This document shows, piece after piece, positions 44,386-51,945 of a stretch of 64,000 bases of DNA. The notes under the pieces were generated by a model. The model worked only from the letters and a program-made list of their open reading frames with translations. It ran no database searches and was not told the DNA's origin. The DNA is from Bacteroidaceae bacterium HV4-6-C5C (GTDB lineage Bacteria > Bacteroidota > Bacteroidia > Bacteroidales > Bacteroidaceae). Location: NCBI GenBank assembly GCA_007896885.1, contig VOIU01000004.1:62001-126000 (forward strand), read 5' to 3'. Every line of letters begins with the position of its first letter. Within the stretch, counting starts at the first letter, position 1. The position numbers and the translations under genes are program-made.

Positions 44386-44833
44386 CAGTACCTGCTTGCG
44401 AGTTATTAATCTTGATAGATTGTATTGCATGTTTGCTATATGATACACTGTCTATTTTTTGTTTCATCTGGTAACCACAATCCATTGAGACAAAATAAGG
44501 AGTGTTCGTATGATAAATGCGTACCGTATCTCTCAGGGTTTTGCTATAATGAAATACAAGAACAGTTGTTTCATCGACATATTTGAGCGGCAAAAATATC
44601 TCGCGCACTTTTTTCTGATTATTTATAATAACTGAATCAGTACCCAATGTTTTTATTGTGAGAGAGTCGAGTGTATCATTTAAAACCTTTTCACCACTCA
44701 TTTTGTAAATATAACAATGAGCCATGGGACGGGAGGTAGCTGAACAATCTTCTTCTTCCGAACAGGAAACCATCAGATTTATTGCCGGATAGGCGATTAA
44801 ACCCAGTAGAATAAGTCTCAATAATTTTTTCAT
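44351..44833 (-). CDS. DUF6452-like lipoprotein
   Basis: 160 residues from MKKLLRLILLGLIAYPAINLMVSCSEEEDC. The LMVSC lipobox marks Cys24 as the lipidation site. The mature part is a beta-rich domain (DSLTIKTLGTDSVIINNQKKVREIFLPLKYVDETTVLVFHYS). The gene lies 26 nt after the glycosyltransferase and overlaps the DUF6048 gene. It is probably an outer-membrane partner of the following barrel protein. Confidence 0.75.
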   Translation of the reverse strand: MKKLLRLILLGLIAYPAINLMVSCSEEEDCSATSRPMAHCYIYKMSGEKVLNDTLDSLTIKTLGTDSVIINNQKKVREIFLPLKYVDETTVLVFHYSKTLRDTVRIYHTNTPYFVSMDCGYQMKQKIDSVSYSKHAIQSIKINNSQAGTDGKENLQLFYK

Positions 44834-44859
44834 ATCCGATCTGTTTCTATACTTCGTTA

Positions 44860-45813
44860 TCAAAGAATTGTTTCGATCTTATAGTTATTTCGCTCCGGAG
44901 CATTTCTTGTGATCAGTTCTCCTATAAATCCCGCTAAGAAGAGTTGGGTACCTATAATCATAGCTGTCAATGACAGATAGAAGTAGGGAGAGTCCGTCAC
45001 CAGTCGGTATGGCATTCCATGGTGCATGCTATACAATTTGGATATGCCAACTGCAACGACCGATATAAAGCCCAATATAAAAGTAAGTGAACCAAGCAAA
45101 CCGAAGAAGTGCATAGGCTTGACTCCGAATTTGGACAGAAACCAAAGGGAAATTAAATCAAGATAACCGTTAAAGAAACGGTTCCAGCCTCCAAATTTTG
45201 TATTACCGAATTTGCGGGCTTGGTGATGTACCACTTTCTCGCCAATTCTGTTGAACCCTGCATTTTTAGCCAAATAGGGGATATAGCGGTGCATCTCTCC
45301 ATACACTTCAATATTCTTCACTACGTCTTTGCGGTAGGCTTTAAGCCCACAGTTAAAATCGTGGAGGTTTTTAATGCCGGATACTTTACGTGCCGTAGCA
45401 TTGAATAATTTGGTCGGAAGGGTTTTGGATATCGGATCGTAGCGTTTCTTTTTCCAGCCCGATACCATGTCATATCCATCCATCTTTATCATACGATATA
45501 ATTCCGGTATTTCATCAGGGCTATCCTGCAGGTCAGCATCCATTGTAATAACTACATCTCCCTGGGCTTGTTCGAATCCACAGAATAAGGCCGGAGACTT
45601 ACCGTAATTGCGACGGAACTTTATTCCGCGTACATTCTCCGATTTTTGCTTTAACTCTTTTATGATTTCCCATGAACGGTCGGTGCTGCCATCATTAATA
45701 AAAACCACTTCAAAAGAGAAGTCATTGACGTGCATCACGCGTTCAATCCATGCATACAGTTCAGGAATCGATTCTTCTTCGTTAAACAAAGGGACAACTA
45801 CTGATATATCCAT
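44860..45813 (-). CDS. Family 2 glycosyltransferase (DPM1/ArnC/GtrB-like)
   Basis: 317 residues. The N-terminal GT-A domain has VVPLFNEEESIPEL, FINDGSTDRSW and the DxD-type TMDADLQDSPDE. It ends with two membrane helices (FFGLLGSLTFILGFISVVAVGI and YFYLSLTAMIIGTQLFLAGFIGELI). Such enzymes move a sugar from a nucleotide donor to polyprenyl phosphate on the cytoplasmic face. It follows the DUF4199 gene by 59 nt and leads into the DUF6452/DUF6048/mntP genes. Confidence 0.93.
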   Translation of the reverse strand: MDISVVVPLFNEEESIPELYAWIERVMHVNDFSFEVVFINDGSTDRSWEIIKELKQKSENVRGIKFRRNYGKSPALFCGFEQAQGDVVITMDADLQDSPDEIPELYRMIKMDGYDMVSGWKKKRYDPISKTLPTKLFNATARKVSGIKNLHDFNCGLKAYRKDVVKNIEVYGEMHRYIPYLAKNAGFNRIGEKVVHHQARKFGNTKFGGWNRFFNGYLDLISLWFLSKFGVKPMHFFGLLGSLTFILGFISVVAVGISKLYSMHHGMPYRLVTDSPYFYLSLTAMIIGTQLFLAGFIGELITRNAPERNNYKIETIL

Positions 45814-45872
45814 ATTATTACTTTTGTATTTATTTTATAAGACATTCGCAAGATATGCGATCCATGTGTCTT

Positions 45873-46409
45873 TTATTCGCTTTTTTTCTCTTTTTTCATC
45901 ACAAATAATGCCGTCGGTATGGCAATCAGAGAACCATAAAATACATTCTGTGATACCAGCTGCATTGTGATTTCGATAGGTGACATACCCCGTACCACGT
46001 TCAATGAATCTTTTAATAAGGCAATATAATCTCCCATTTCTTTTGCCGTTTCCGGTGGAAGATTATTGAGTATATTGCTGTACGTGCTTAATATGTATCC
46101 TTGATCGATGTAACGAAAATAAATGAAGTGGGCTACCGCCGTAAGTAATGCCGCAAATAAATACATAAAGAGTGAAAACATCCACGCATGGAAAAAACTG
46201 ATATAGCCGCCGCATGCCTGGTTACGGTATGTCTTTGCATAGTAATAGCCTAAAAACGGCACACCTAAAGTTAATCCGGCAAACATTAACAAAAGAAAAG
46301 GAATGGTAAGGCCTAGTGGGAAGATAATAAATTTTAATATCCAGAAACTCCCCATATAGGTGCCGAATAACATTGCGTAGCGTTGCAAATAACTTCTGTT
46401 TTCTTTCAT
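45873..46409 (-). CDS. DUF4199 membrane protein
   Basis: 178 residues from MKENRSYLQRYAMLFGTYMG. The upstream extension to 46508 crosses the promoter and is dismissed. Four membrane helices are visible (WILKFIIFPLGLTIPFLLLMFAGL, GYISFFHAWMFSLFMYLFAALLTAVAHFIYF, and the last near QNVFYGSLIAIPTALFVMK). The family is common in Bacteroidetes, often beside GT2 enzymes as here. Its function is not established. Confidence 0.85.
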   Translation of the reverse strand: MKENRSYLQRYAMLFGTYMGSFWILKFIIFPLGLTIPFLLLMFAGLTLGVPFLGYYYAKTYRNQACGGYISFFHAWMFSLFMYLFAALLTAVAHFIYFRYIDQGYILSTYSNILNNLPPETAKEMGDYIALLKDSLNVVRGMSPIEITMQLVSQNVFYGSLIAIPTALFVMKKEKKSE

Positions 46410-46433
46410 TATATTTATATAGAAATGAGATTG

Positions 46434-46441
46434 CAAAGGTA
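46434..46441 (-). promoter_or_regulatory. -7 element of the DUF4199/GT2/mntP operon
   Basis: On the minus strand it reads TACCTTTG (TAnnTTTG), 25-32 bp before the ATG at 46409. It is divergent from the SRP RNA promoter 84 bp away. Confidence 0.6.
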
Positions 46442-46524
46442 GAAATAATATTGATTTGAAGGGCTTATTTCCTGTTAAAGTTAAAAAAGAGGAGCAAGGG
46501 TATTGCATGTTTCAAAATAATAAC

Positions 46525-46532
46525 TACCTTTG
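46525..46532 (+). promoter_or_regulatory. -7 element of the SRP RNA/tRNA-Thr transcript
   Basis: TACCTTTG (TAnnTTTG) ends 12 nt before the first paired base of the SRP RNA, as expected if transcription starts near 46540. Confidence 0.65.
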
Positions 46533-46544
46533 CACCCGCAAATA

Positions 46545-46642
46545 TGGGTAAGTCCTATACGGCCAGCTCCTGGCAAATCCTCCAGGGCTTGATCGCAGCA
46601 AAGGTAGCCGGTTGTAGCGGCGCGATATAGATAGCTTACCCA
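46545..46642 (+). ncRNA. ffs: Signal recognition particle RNA (small bacterial type)
   Basis: About 98 nt closed by TGGGTAAG (46545-46552) pairing with CTTACCCA (46635-46642). The middle carries the SRP Alu-less hairpin marks: CCAGGGCTTGATCGCAGCAAAGG and GCCGGTTGTAGCGGC, corresponding to the CAGG..AAGCAGCC...GCCGGGATGTAGC order of the E. coli RNA. It binds Ffh to target nascent membrane proteins. It has its own -7 element and is followed after 3 nt by tRNA-Thr, so both are probably cut from one precursor. The exact ends are inferred from the pairing. Confidence 0.8.
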
Positions 46643-46645
46643 CCC

Positions 46646-46719
46646 GCCTCTTTAGCTCAGTTGGCCAGAGCACGTGATTTGTAATCTCGGGGTCGTTGGT
46701 TCGAATCCGACAAGAGGCT
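46646..46719 (+). tRNA. tRNA-Thr (anticodon TGT)
   Basis: A complete cloverleaf. The acceptor is GCCTCTT/AAGAGGC, the D arm AGCTCAGTTGGCCAGAGC, the anticodon arm has loop TTTGTAA with anticodon TGT, and the T arm has GGTTCGAATCC. The discriminator is T at 46719 and no CCA is encoded. It lies 3 nt after the SRP RNA and is followed by a terminator. Confidence 0.95.
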
Positions 46720-46741
46720 CTTATTATTTGGAATGTTTTTA

Positions 46742-46778
46742 AGCGGAAATGCTCACAAGGTGTTTCTGCTTTTTTTTT
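46742..46778 (+). terminator. Intrinsic terminator after tRNA-Thr
   Basis: AGCGGAAA pairs with TTTCTGCT (one G-U pair), followed by a run of nine T. It ends the SRP RNA-tRNA transcript. Confidence 0.8.
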
Positions 46779-46863
46779 ATTGCTTTCTCATACAGCCTGT
46801 TCCTGCGAAATTTGTGTATGTCAAATTAAGTTCATAGTTTTGTTCTGACCAAATTCTAATGGC

Positions 46864-49767
46864 ATGATACGAAACACAGGCTTCCTCCGCATATCTCTAT
46901 TATTGTTACTTTTATCTCCTTTTCTTCGGGCTTATCCCGACGGGTGGAATAACTTTATTGTCAATTTCGATAAGACTCTTTACGGAAAGGGTGCCCAAAC
47001 TTGGCAGATAGCTCCTTATGACAATCATTGGGTGTTTTTTGCCAACAAAAACGGAATGGTACAGTTCGATGGTAATGTATGGAAGGTATTTCCCATGAAC
47101 AACTCTTCGGATGTGCGTTCTGTCCTTACTTCCAATACTCAAAAACGTATCTACGTGGGTGGTATCAATGAATTCGGCTATTATGAACCCAATAAATTCG
47201 GTGAATTGGTCTATCATTGTATGTCCGACAAGCTGGACGGATCTTTTCGTTATCTTGGCAATGTATGGGGCATTCACGAAAATGATAATATCCTCTACAT
47301 ACAGGGTGATGATCGTGTAGTGAAATACCTGAACGGAAAATACAGCCTTATTGTAATGAATGCCAAAATAGACTGCTCCAGCATGGTGAATGGCACACTC
47401 TATATCGGTACAAATCACGGCGTTTGGGTTTTGGTGGGAAATACTTTCTTTCCGTTGCAGGGGGCCAAAATGTTAAGCTCTATGCGCATCCGTGGTGCGA
47501 TACCTTATAAAAACGGTGGGGTTATAATAGTTACTGCTTATAATGGATTGTATTATTGTAACGGGCGGACTACCGTTCCTTTTATTACGGGGGCTGAAGA
47601 GTTTATGCGGGACAATGAAGTATTTTGTGTGGCGGCAAAAGGTAATAAAATAGCATTGGGAACTATTCATAAAGGGTTGGTGCTGATTGACAGTGATACT
47701 AAAGCGGTGGAGTACTTCAATGAGAACAATGGACTTCGAAATAACACAGTGCTCTCGGTGGCTTTTGATAATAGAGGGGATTTATGGGCGGGTTTGGACA
47801 GTGGGATAGATTATGTCTGCTTAAGTTCTTCGTTCACTAACCTTTATTCGTACCCTCACTCATTTGGTACCGGTTATGCTGCGGCTGTAGATAACGGATA
47901 TCTGTTTCTAGGTACGAATCGCGGACTTTATTATACTTCCTATCCGGTGAAACTGAATGGTAATTTGCCTGACATACATCCTGTTCCTCATTCCAGCGGT
48001 CAGGTGTGGGGACTTTGTCGGATAGGAAAAGATTTGTTTTGCATGCATGACAGGGGGATGTTTCTTGTGAAAGGCACCACACTCGAGAAAGTGACGGATA
48101 TAACCGGAGCGTGGGCTTGCCAAGAGGTTATGGGGCATCCTGATATGATGTATGTGGGGGTATATGACGGACTTTTCTTACTGAAGAAGCAAGCCGGGAA
48201 GTGGACTGTTGTGTGTAAAATAGCCGGGATAGCCGACTCCTGTAGGATGTTTGAGCAAGAATCGTCGCACGTAGTATGGGTCTGTGCGTCCGATCGTTTC
48301 GTTCGTTTCGAATTGAATGAGGCGATGACGAAAGCTGTATCGAATCGTTCATACGGAATGAAAGACGGTTTGCCGACCGATCGGGAACTTTATTTGGCAA
48401 AAGTGGAAGGGCGCGTGTATTTCACAACTCCAAATGGAGTGTATAAATACAACATGCATAAAGATGTGATGGAGCCCGCTTCCGACTTGAATAATATTTT
48501 AAATGGTGCATCTTCTTACATGCGGTTGCAGGAGTATCATGACCGACTGATCAGTTTGAGCTCCCATGAAATTTGTATTGCCAATTTGGGTACTTACAAG
48601 CGTGGTTCCAATACGAGTATTAATCCTATTCGTCCTTCGTTGATAGAACTTGTACCGGGCTATGAATCAATCATTCCTCTTTCCGACTCATTAATGGTAA
48701 TACCCAACGAAGAGGGATTTGCTTTGTTTTCGGTTCCCCTCTCAAAAGGTAGACAGGATGCCGGTCATTCGGTATATATCCGTAATATGTATCTTTCGTA
48801 TCCTAAAGACTCATTGGTTTATACGGCAAGCTTTCTCGGAAAGAAGCCGGTTCCGGTCATTGAATATTCGCTGAACTCCATTCGTTTTGAATATGGTCTG
48901 TCTTCTTTCATGACCGGTGACGATGTCCGCTTTCAGTACAGGCTGAATCATGGAGTATGGTCGGATTATACTTCCATTAAGACAAAGGAGTATAGTAATT
49001 TATCCGAAGGTGAATATGTGTTTGAAGTAAAAGCGGTGTATCCTGACGGAACCAGTGCATCCGATGAAATTTCATTCCGTATTCTTCCCCCCTGGTATAG
49101 GAGTGTGACTGCCTATATTATCTACTTTATTCTCATTCTTGTTGCTCTATGGTATGTCTATCGTTGGGATGATATGCGTGTGAAACGTAAAAAAATGCAG
49201 GCTGTTTTTGAAAAAGACAATAAGATGAAGGAGATGGCAAAAGAGTATCAAGCTGAAAAGTCCCGTCAGGAAAAGCAGATTATGGAACTTGAAAAAGAAA
49301 AGCTGGAGTTCGACCTTAAACATAAAAGCCAGGAGATGGTGAACCTGATGATTAACTTTGTCCGTAAGAACGAGATGCTGACCGAGATAAAATCCGAGAT
49401 TCTTAAGGTGGCCTCTTCGCTGAAAGGAGAGAGCGGGCGTGAAGGTAAGCAACAACTTTTGGTGCTTAATAATAAGATTGAAGCGAATATTCAGAGTGAT
49501 GAGGTGCTGAAACGTATTGAAGATCAGTTCGACCTTATTCATAATAATTTCATGAAGCGTCTTTATACGAAGCATCCCGATCTCTCGAATAATGAACGCA
49601 TGATGTGTGCTTACCTTAAAATGAATTTGTCCACTAAGGAAATAGCTCCTTTGCTGAATATTTCGGTTAGGGGGGTGGAAACCATTCGTTATAGATTACG
49701 TAAAAAGTTCGATTTGGAACGTGATGAAAGTCTGGTTGACTATCTGAATGATCTCAGTGGGGAGTGA
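46864..49767 (+). CDS. Beta-propeller/Y_Y_Y sensor with C-terminal LuxR-type helix-turn-helix
   Basis: A 967-residue protein with a signal peptide (MIRNTGFLRISLLLLLLSPFLRA). Two-component-regulator-type propeller repeats fill residues ~25-630 (WQIAPYDNHWVFFANKNGMVQFDGNVW, VLSVAFDNRGDLWAGLDSGIDYV). A Y_Y_Y domain follows (about 670-740), then one membrane helix (VTAYIIYFILILVALWYVY, about 750), a coiled coil and a LuxR/GerE helix-turn-helix (LSNNERMMCAYLKMNLSTKEIAPLLNISVRGVETIRYRLRKKF). The layout is that of a hybrid two-component system with the kinase omitted: a periplasmic sensor tied directly to DNA binding at the membrane. The GH2 gene 190 nt downstream is a likely target. Confidence 0.9.
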   Translation: MIRNTGFLRISLLLLLLSPFLRAYPDGWNNFIVNFDKTLYGKGAQTWQIAPYDNHWVFFANKNGMVQFDGNVWKVFPMNNSSDVRSVLTSNTQKRIYVGGINEFGYYEPNKFGELVYHCMSDKLDGSFRYLGNVWGIHENDNILYIQGDDRVVKYLNGKYSLIVMNAKIDCSSMVNGTLYIGTNHGVWVLVGNTFFPLQGAKMLSSMRIRGAIPYKNGGVIIVTAYNGLYYCNGRTTVPFITGAEEFMRDNEVFCVAAKGNKIALGTIHKGLVLIDSDTKAVEYFNENNGLRNNTVLSVAFDNRGDLWAGLDSGIDYVCLSSSFTNLYSYPHSFGTGYAAAVDNGYLFLGTNRGLYYTSYPVKLNGNLPDIHPVPHSSGQVWGLCRIGKDLFCMHDRGMFLVKGTTLEKVTDITGAWACQEVMGHPDMMYVGVYDGLFLLKKQAGKWTVVCKIAGIADSCRMFEQESSHVVWVCASDRFVRFELNEAMTKAVSNRSYGMKDGLPTDRELYLAKVEGRVYFTTPNGVYKYNMHKDVMEPASDLNNILNGASSYMRLQEYHDRLISLSSHEICIANLGTYKRGSNTSINPIRPSLIELVPGYESIIPLSDSLMVIPNEEGFALFSVPLSKGRQDAGHSVYIRNMYLSYPKDSLVYTASFLGKKPVPVIEYSLNSIRFEYGLSSFMTGDDVRFQYRLNHGVWSDYTSIKTKEYSNLSEGEYVFEVKAVYPDGTSASDEISFRILPPWYRSVTAYIIYFILILVALWYVYRWDDMRVKRKKMQAVFEKDNKMKEMAKEYQAEKSRQEKQIMELEKEKLEFDLKHKSQEMVNLMINFVRKNEMLTEIKSEILKVASSLKGESGREGKQQLLVLNNKIEANIQSDEVLKRIEDQFDLIHNNFMKRLYTKHPDLSNNERMMCAYLKMNLSTKEIAPLLNISVRGVETIRYRLRKKFDLERDESLVDYLNDLSGE

Positions 49768-49806
49768 TTGCTGCTTATTGGAGCGATACGTTTTTTTATT
49801 TCATTT

Positions 49807-49885
49807 AGATGGTCTGTTTCTGTTCAACACATGGTCTCTTGGGGCTGAACAAACCATCTGTCGGAGCCAAAGTGACGGTCTGTTT
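49807..49885 (+). promoter_or_regulatory. Inverted and direct GGTCTGTTT repeats before the GH2 gene
   Basis: AGATGGTCTGTTT (49807-49819) is an 11/13 inverted match to GAACAAACCATCT (49847-49859). A third half-site, GACGGTCTGTTT, follows at 49874-49885. They fill the gap between the LuxR-type regulator and the GH2 gene. They may be its operator, or a weak terminator hairpin. Confidence 0.4.
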
Positions 49886-49957
49886 TTAATGCGACTATAA
49901 TGCTTGTATGGATTAATATTTTTCTAATATATAACTCTTAATACTTGATGTAACATA

Positions 49958-51790
49958 ATGAAAAGTAATGTGCGTGTTTTCTTTGCCGCCTTTCTTCTGT
50001 CGATAGGAAGTTCCGGTGCAAAATCGCAAAACGTAAAGACATTTACCCTGCCTACTCCGTGGACGGAAAAAGCTGTGCAGGCTGAAGTTCCGCTACCCGA
50101 ATATCCTCGTCCGCAGATGGTGCGCTCGGAGTGGCTTAACCTGAACGGAATTTGGGATTATATGGGTGGAAAGAAACTGGTGAATCCTCAAACGGCGGTT
50201 GCGCCTCCTGCATTTCCCGCTAAGTCGGAGAAAATACGGGTGCCTTTCCCACCGGAATCGGAGTTATCGGGTATTGCCCGTAATGGTGATTCCTGTCTGT
50301 GGTATCGCCGTAATTTCAGAATTCCCCAGACTTGGAAAAAGAAACAGGTGCTTTTACACTTTGGTGCAGTCGATAGAATTTCTACGGTGTTCATAAATGG
50401 TAAGAAAGCAGGTACGCATACCGGAGGTTATGATGCTTTCACTTTTGACATTACGGAATATCTGAAATCGGGCGATAACTCGCTTATAGTAGGAGCTTAC
50501 GACCCTAACGACGGTAAAGCGGCATCAGGAAAAAATGGTCCGCGTGGAGATTATACGTATACTTCGGGTATATGGCAGACCGTTTGGTTGGAGCCGGTTG
50601 AGAAGGCGCATATTTCTTCTATCGAACTTATTCCTGATTTGAAAAACAGTCGGTTAAAGATTACGGTATATAGCGATGATCACAGCATGAAGATTTCGGC
50701 TGCGGCAAATGGCAAGGGAGTGGAAGTGGCTAAAACCGAAGGATCTAGCAATGTGGCATTTTATCTTCCTGTTGCTCATCCGCATTTATGGAGTCCCGAT
50801 GATCCTTTCCTATACGATTTGACGTTACAGTTGAAAGATAAGAGTGGAAAGATAGTAGATGAGATCGGTTCTTATTTCGGCATGCGTAGCATAGAGATGG
50901 GTAAAATAAATAACGTGAACCGTCCCCTGCTGAATGGGAAGTTTGTCTTTAATATCGGTCTGTTAGATCAGGGTTATTGGCCTGACGGCGTATTTACAGC
51001 ACCTACGGATGAAGCTTTGCGATACGATATTGAGTTGGCTAAACGTTCCGGATTTAACGTGATACGCAAGCATATCAAGGTTGAGCCTCAGCGATGGTAT
51101 TATCATTGCGACCGTTTGGGCATATTGGTATGGCAGGATATGCCTAATTTGTGGGAACCCGATGGAACGGACTCCGTGCAGGTTCGTAAGCAGTTCCGTG
51201 CCGAGTTGAAGACGATGATCGATCAACATATAAGCTCACCTTCCATAATAATGTGGGTACCGTTTAATGAGAATTGGGGTGCTTTCGAAGTACGTGAAAT
51301 TACCGATTGGATAAAGAAATACGATCCGAACCGTTTGGTGAACGGACTTACAGGTTATAATTTTGCACCCGGATATCGTCCTGCTTACGGAGACCCGGGA
51401 AATGGGGATTTTATAGACCTTCATCATTATGGAAAAATAGAGGATAGAGCTTTGCCACAGCCGGATGCAAAACGGGCGGCTTCCCTGGGTGAGTTCGGAG
51501 GAAAGGGGTTGTTTGTCCGCGGACATCTGTGGCCGGTGCCCAATAATGCATACGAAATGATGATTAGCAAGGAGGTTCTCACAGATACTTATGTGTTGAT
51601 GCTCAATGAAATAGAACAACGCGTAAAATACAGGGGACTGAGTGCCGCCATTTACACCCAGACGACTGATGTGGAGCATGAAATCAATGGATTGGTGACG
51701 TATGACAGGCAGGTGGAAAAGATGGACTTGAATAAAGTCAAGGAAATAAATGAGGCGGTTATAAAGGAAACAACAAAGGAAAAGCAGTAG
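49958..51790 (+). CDS. Glycoside hydrolase family 2 enzyme
   Basis: A 610-residue exported protein (signal MKSNVRVFFAAFLLSIGSSGAKS). It has the GH2 sugar-binding/jelly-roll domain (PRPQMVRSEWLNLNGIWDY...VFINGKKAGTHTGGYDAFTFDITEYL), the immunoglobulin-like domain and the TIM barrel. The acid/base Glu is in WVPFNENWG (about residue 437) and a candidate nucleophile Glu is in ASLGEFGG (about 511). The family includes beta-galactosidases, beta-glucuronidases and beta-mannosidases; this short form without a C-terminal domain cannot be assigned a sugar here. A terminator follows at 51843. Confidence 0.9.
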   Translation: MKSNVRVFFAAFLLSIGSSGAKSQNVKTFTLPTPWTEKAVQAEVPLPEYPRPQMVRSEWLNLNGIWDYMGGKKLVNPQTAVAPPAFPAKSEKIRVPFPPESELSGIARNGDSCLWYRRNFRIPQTWKKKQVLLHFGAVDRISTVFINGKKAGTHTGGYDAFTFDITEYLKSGDNSLIVGAYDPNDGKAASGKNGPRGDYTYTSGIWQTVWLEPVEKAHISSIELIPDLKNSRLKITVYSDDHSMKISAAANGKGVEVAKTEGSSNVAFYLPVAHPHLWSPDDPFLYDLTLQLKDKSGKIVDEIGSYFGMRSIEMGKINNVNRPLLNGKFVFNIGLLDQGYWPDGVFTAPTDEALRYDIELAKRSGFNVIRKHIKVEPQRWYYHCDRLGILVWQDMPNLWEPDGTDSVQVRKQFRAELKTMIDQHISSPSIIMWVPFNENWGAFEVREITDWIKKYDPNRLVNGLTGYNFAPGYRPAYGDPGNGDFIDLHHYGKIEDRALPQPDAKRAASLGEFGGKGLFVRGHLWPVPNNAYEMMISKEVLTDTYVLMLNEIEQRVKYRGLSAAIYTQTTDVEHEINGLVTYDRQVEKMDLNKVKEINEAVIKETTKEKQ

Positions 51791-51842
51791 AATGTAGTGG
51801 AGTTTTATCTTCTACGCTCGTTATAAATGATCGTTTTTTTCA

Positions 51843-51878
51843 AGAGGCCGTCTAAAAAAAGAAAATAAGACGGCCTCT
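51843..51878 (+). terminator. Intrinsic terminator after the GH2 gene
   Basis: AGAGGCCGTCT (51843-51853) pairs with AGACGGCCTCT (51868-51878), followed by ATTTATTT. It separates the GH2 gene from the antiporter transcript. Confidence 0.85.
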
Positions 51879-51909
51879 ATTTATTTGTATCGTGTTTCTG
51901 AAAAATAAC

Positions 51910-51917
51910 TATCTTTG
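51910..51917 (+). promoter_or_regulatory. -7 element of the antiporter gene
   Basis: TATCTTTG (TAnnTTTG) gives a transcript start near 51923. This supports the ATG at 51946 over the in-frame ATG at 51892. Confidence 0.65.
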
Positions 51918-51945
51918 TCTAAAGAAATTTAGAAAGCCGGATATT

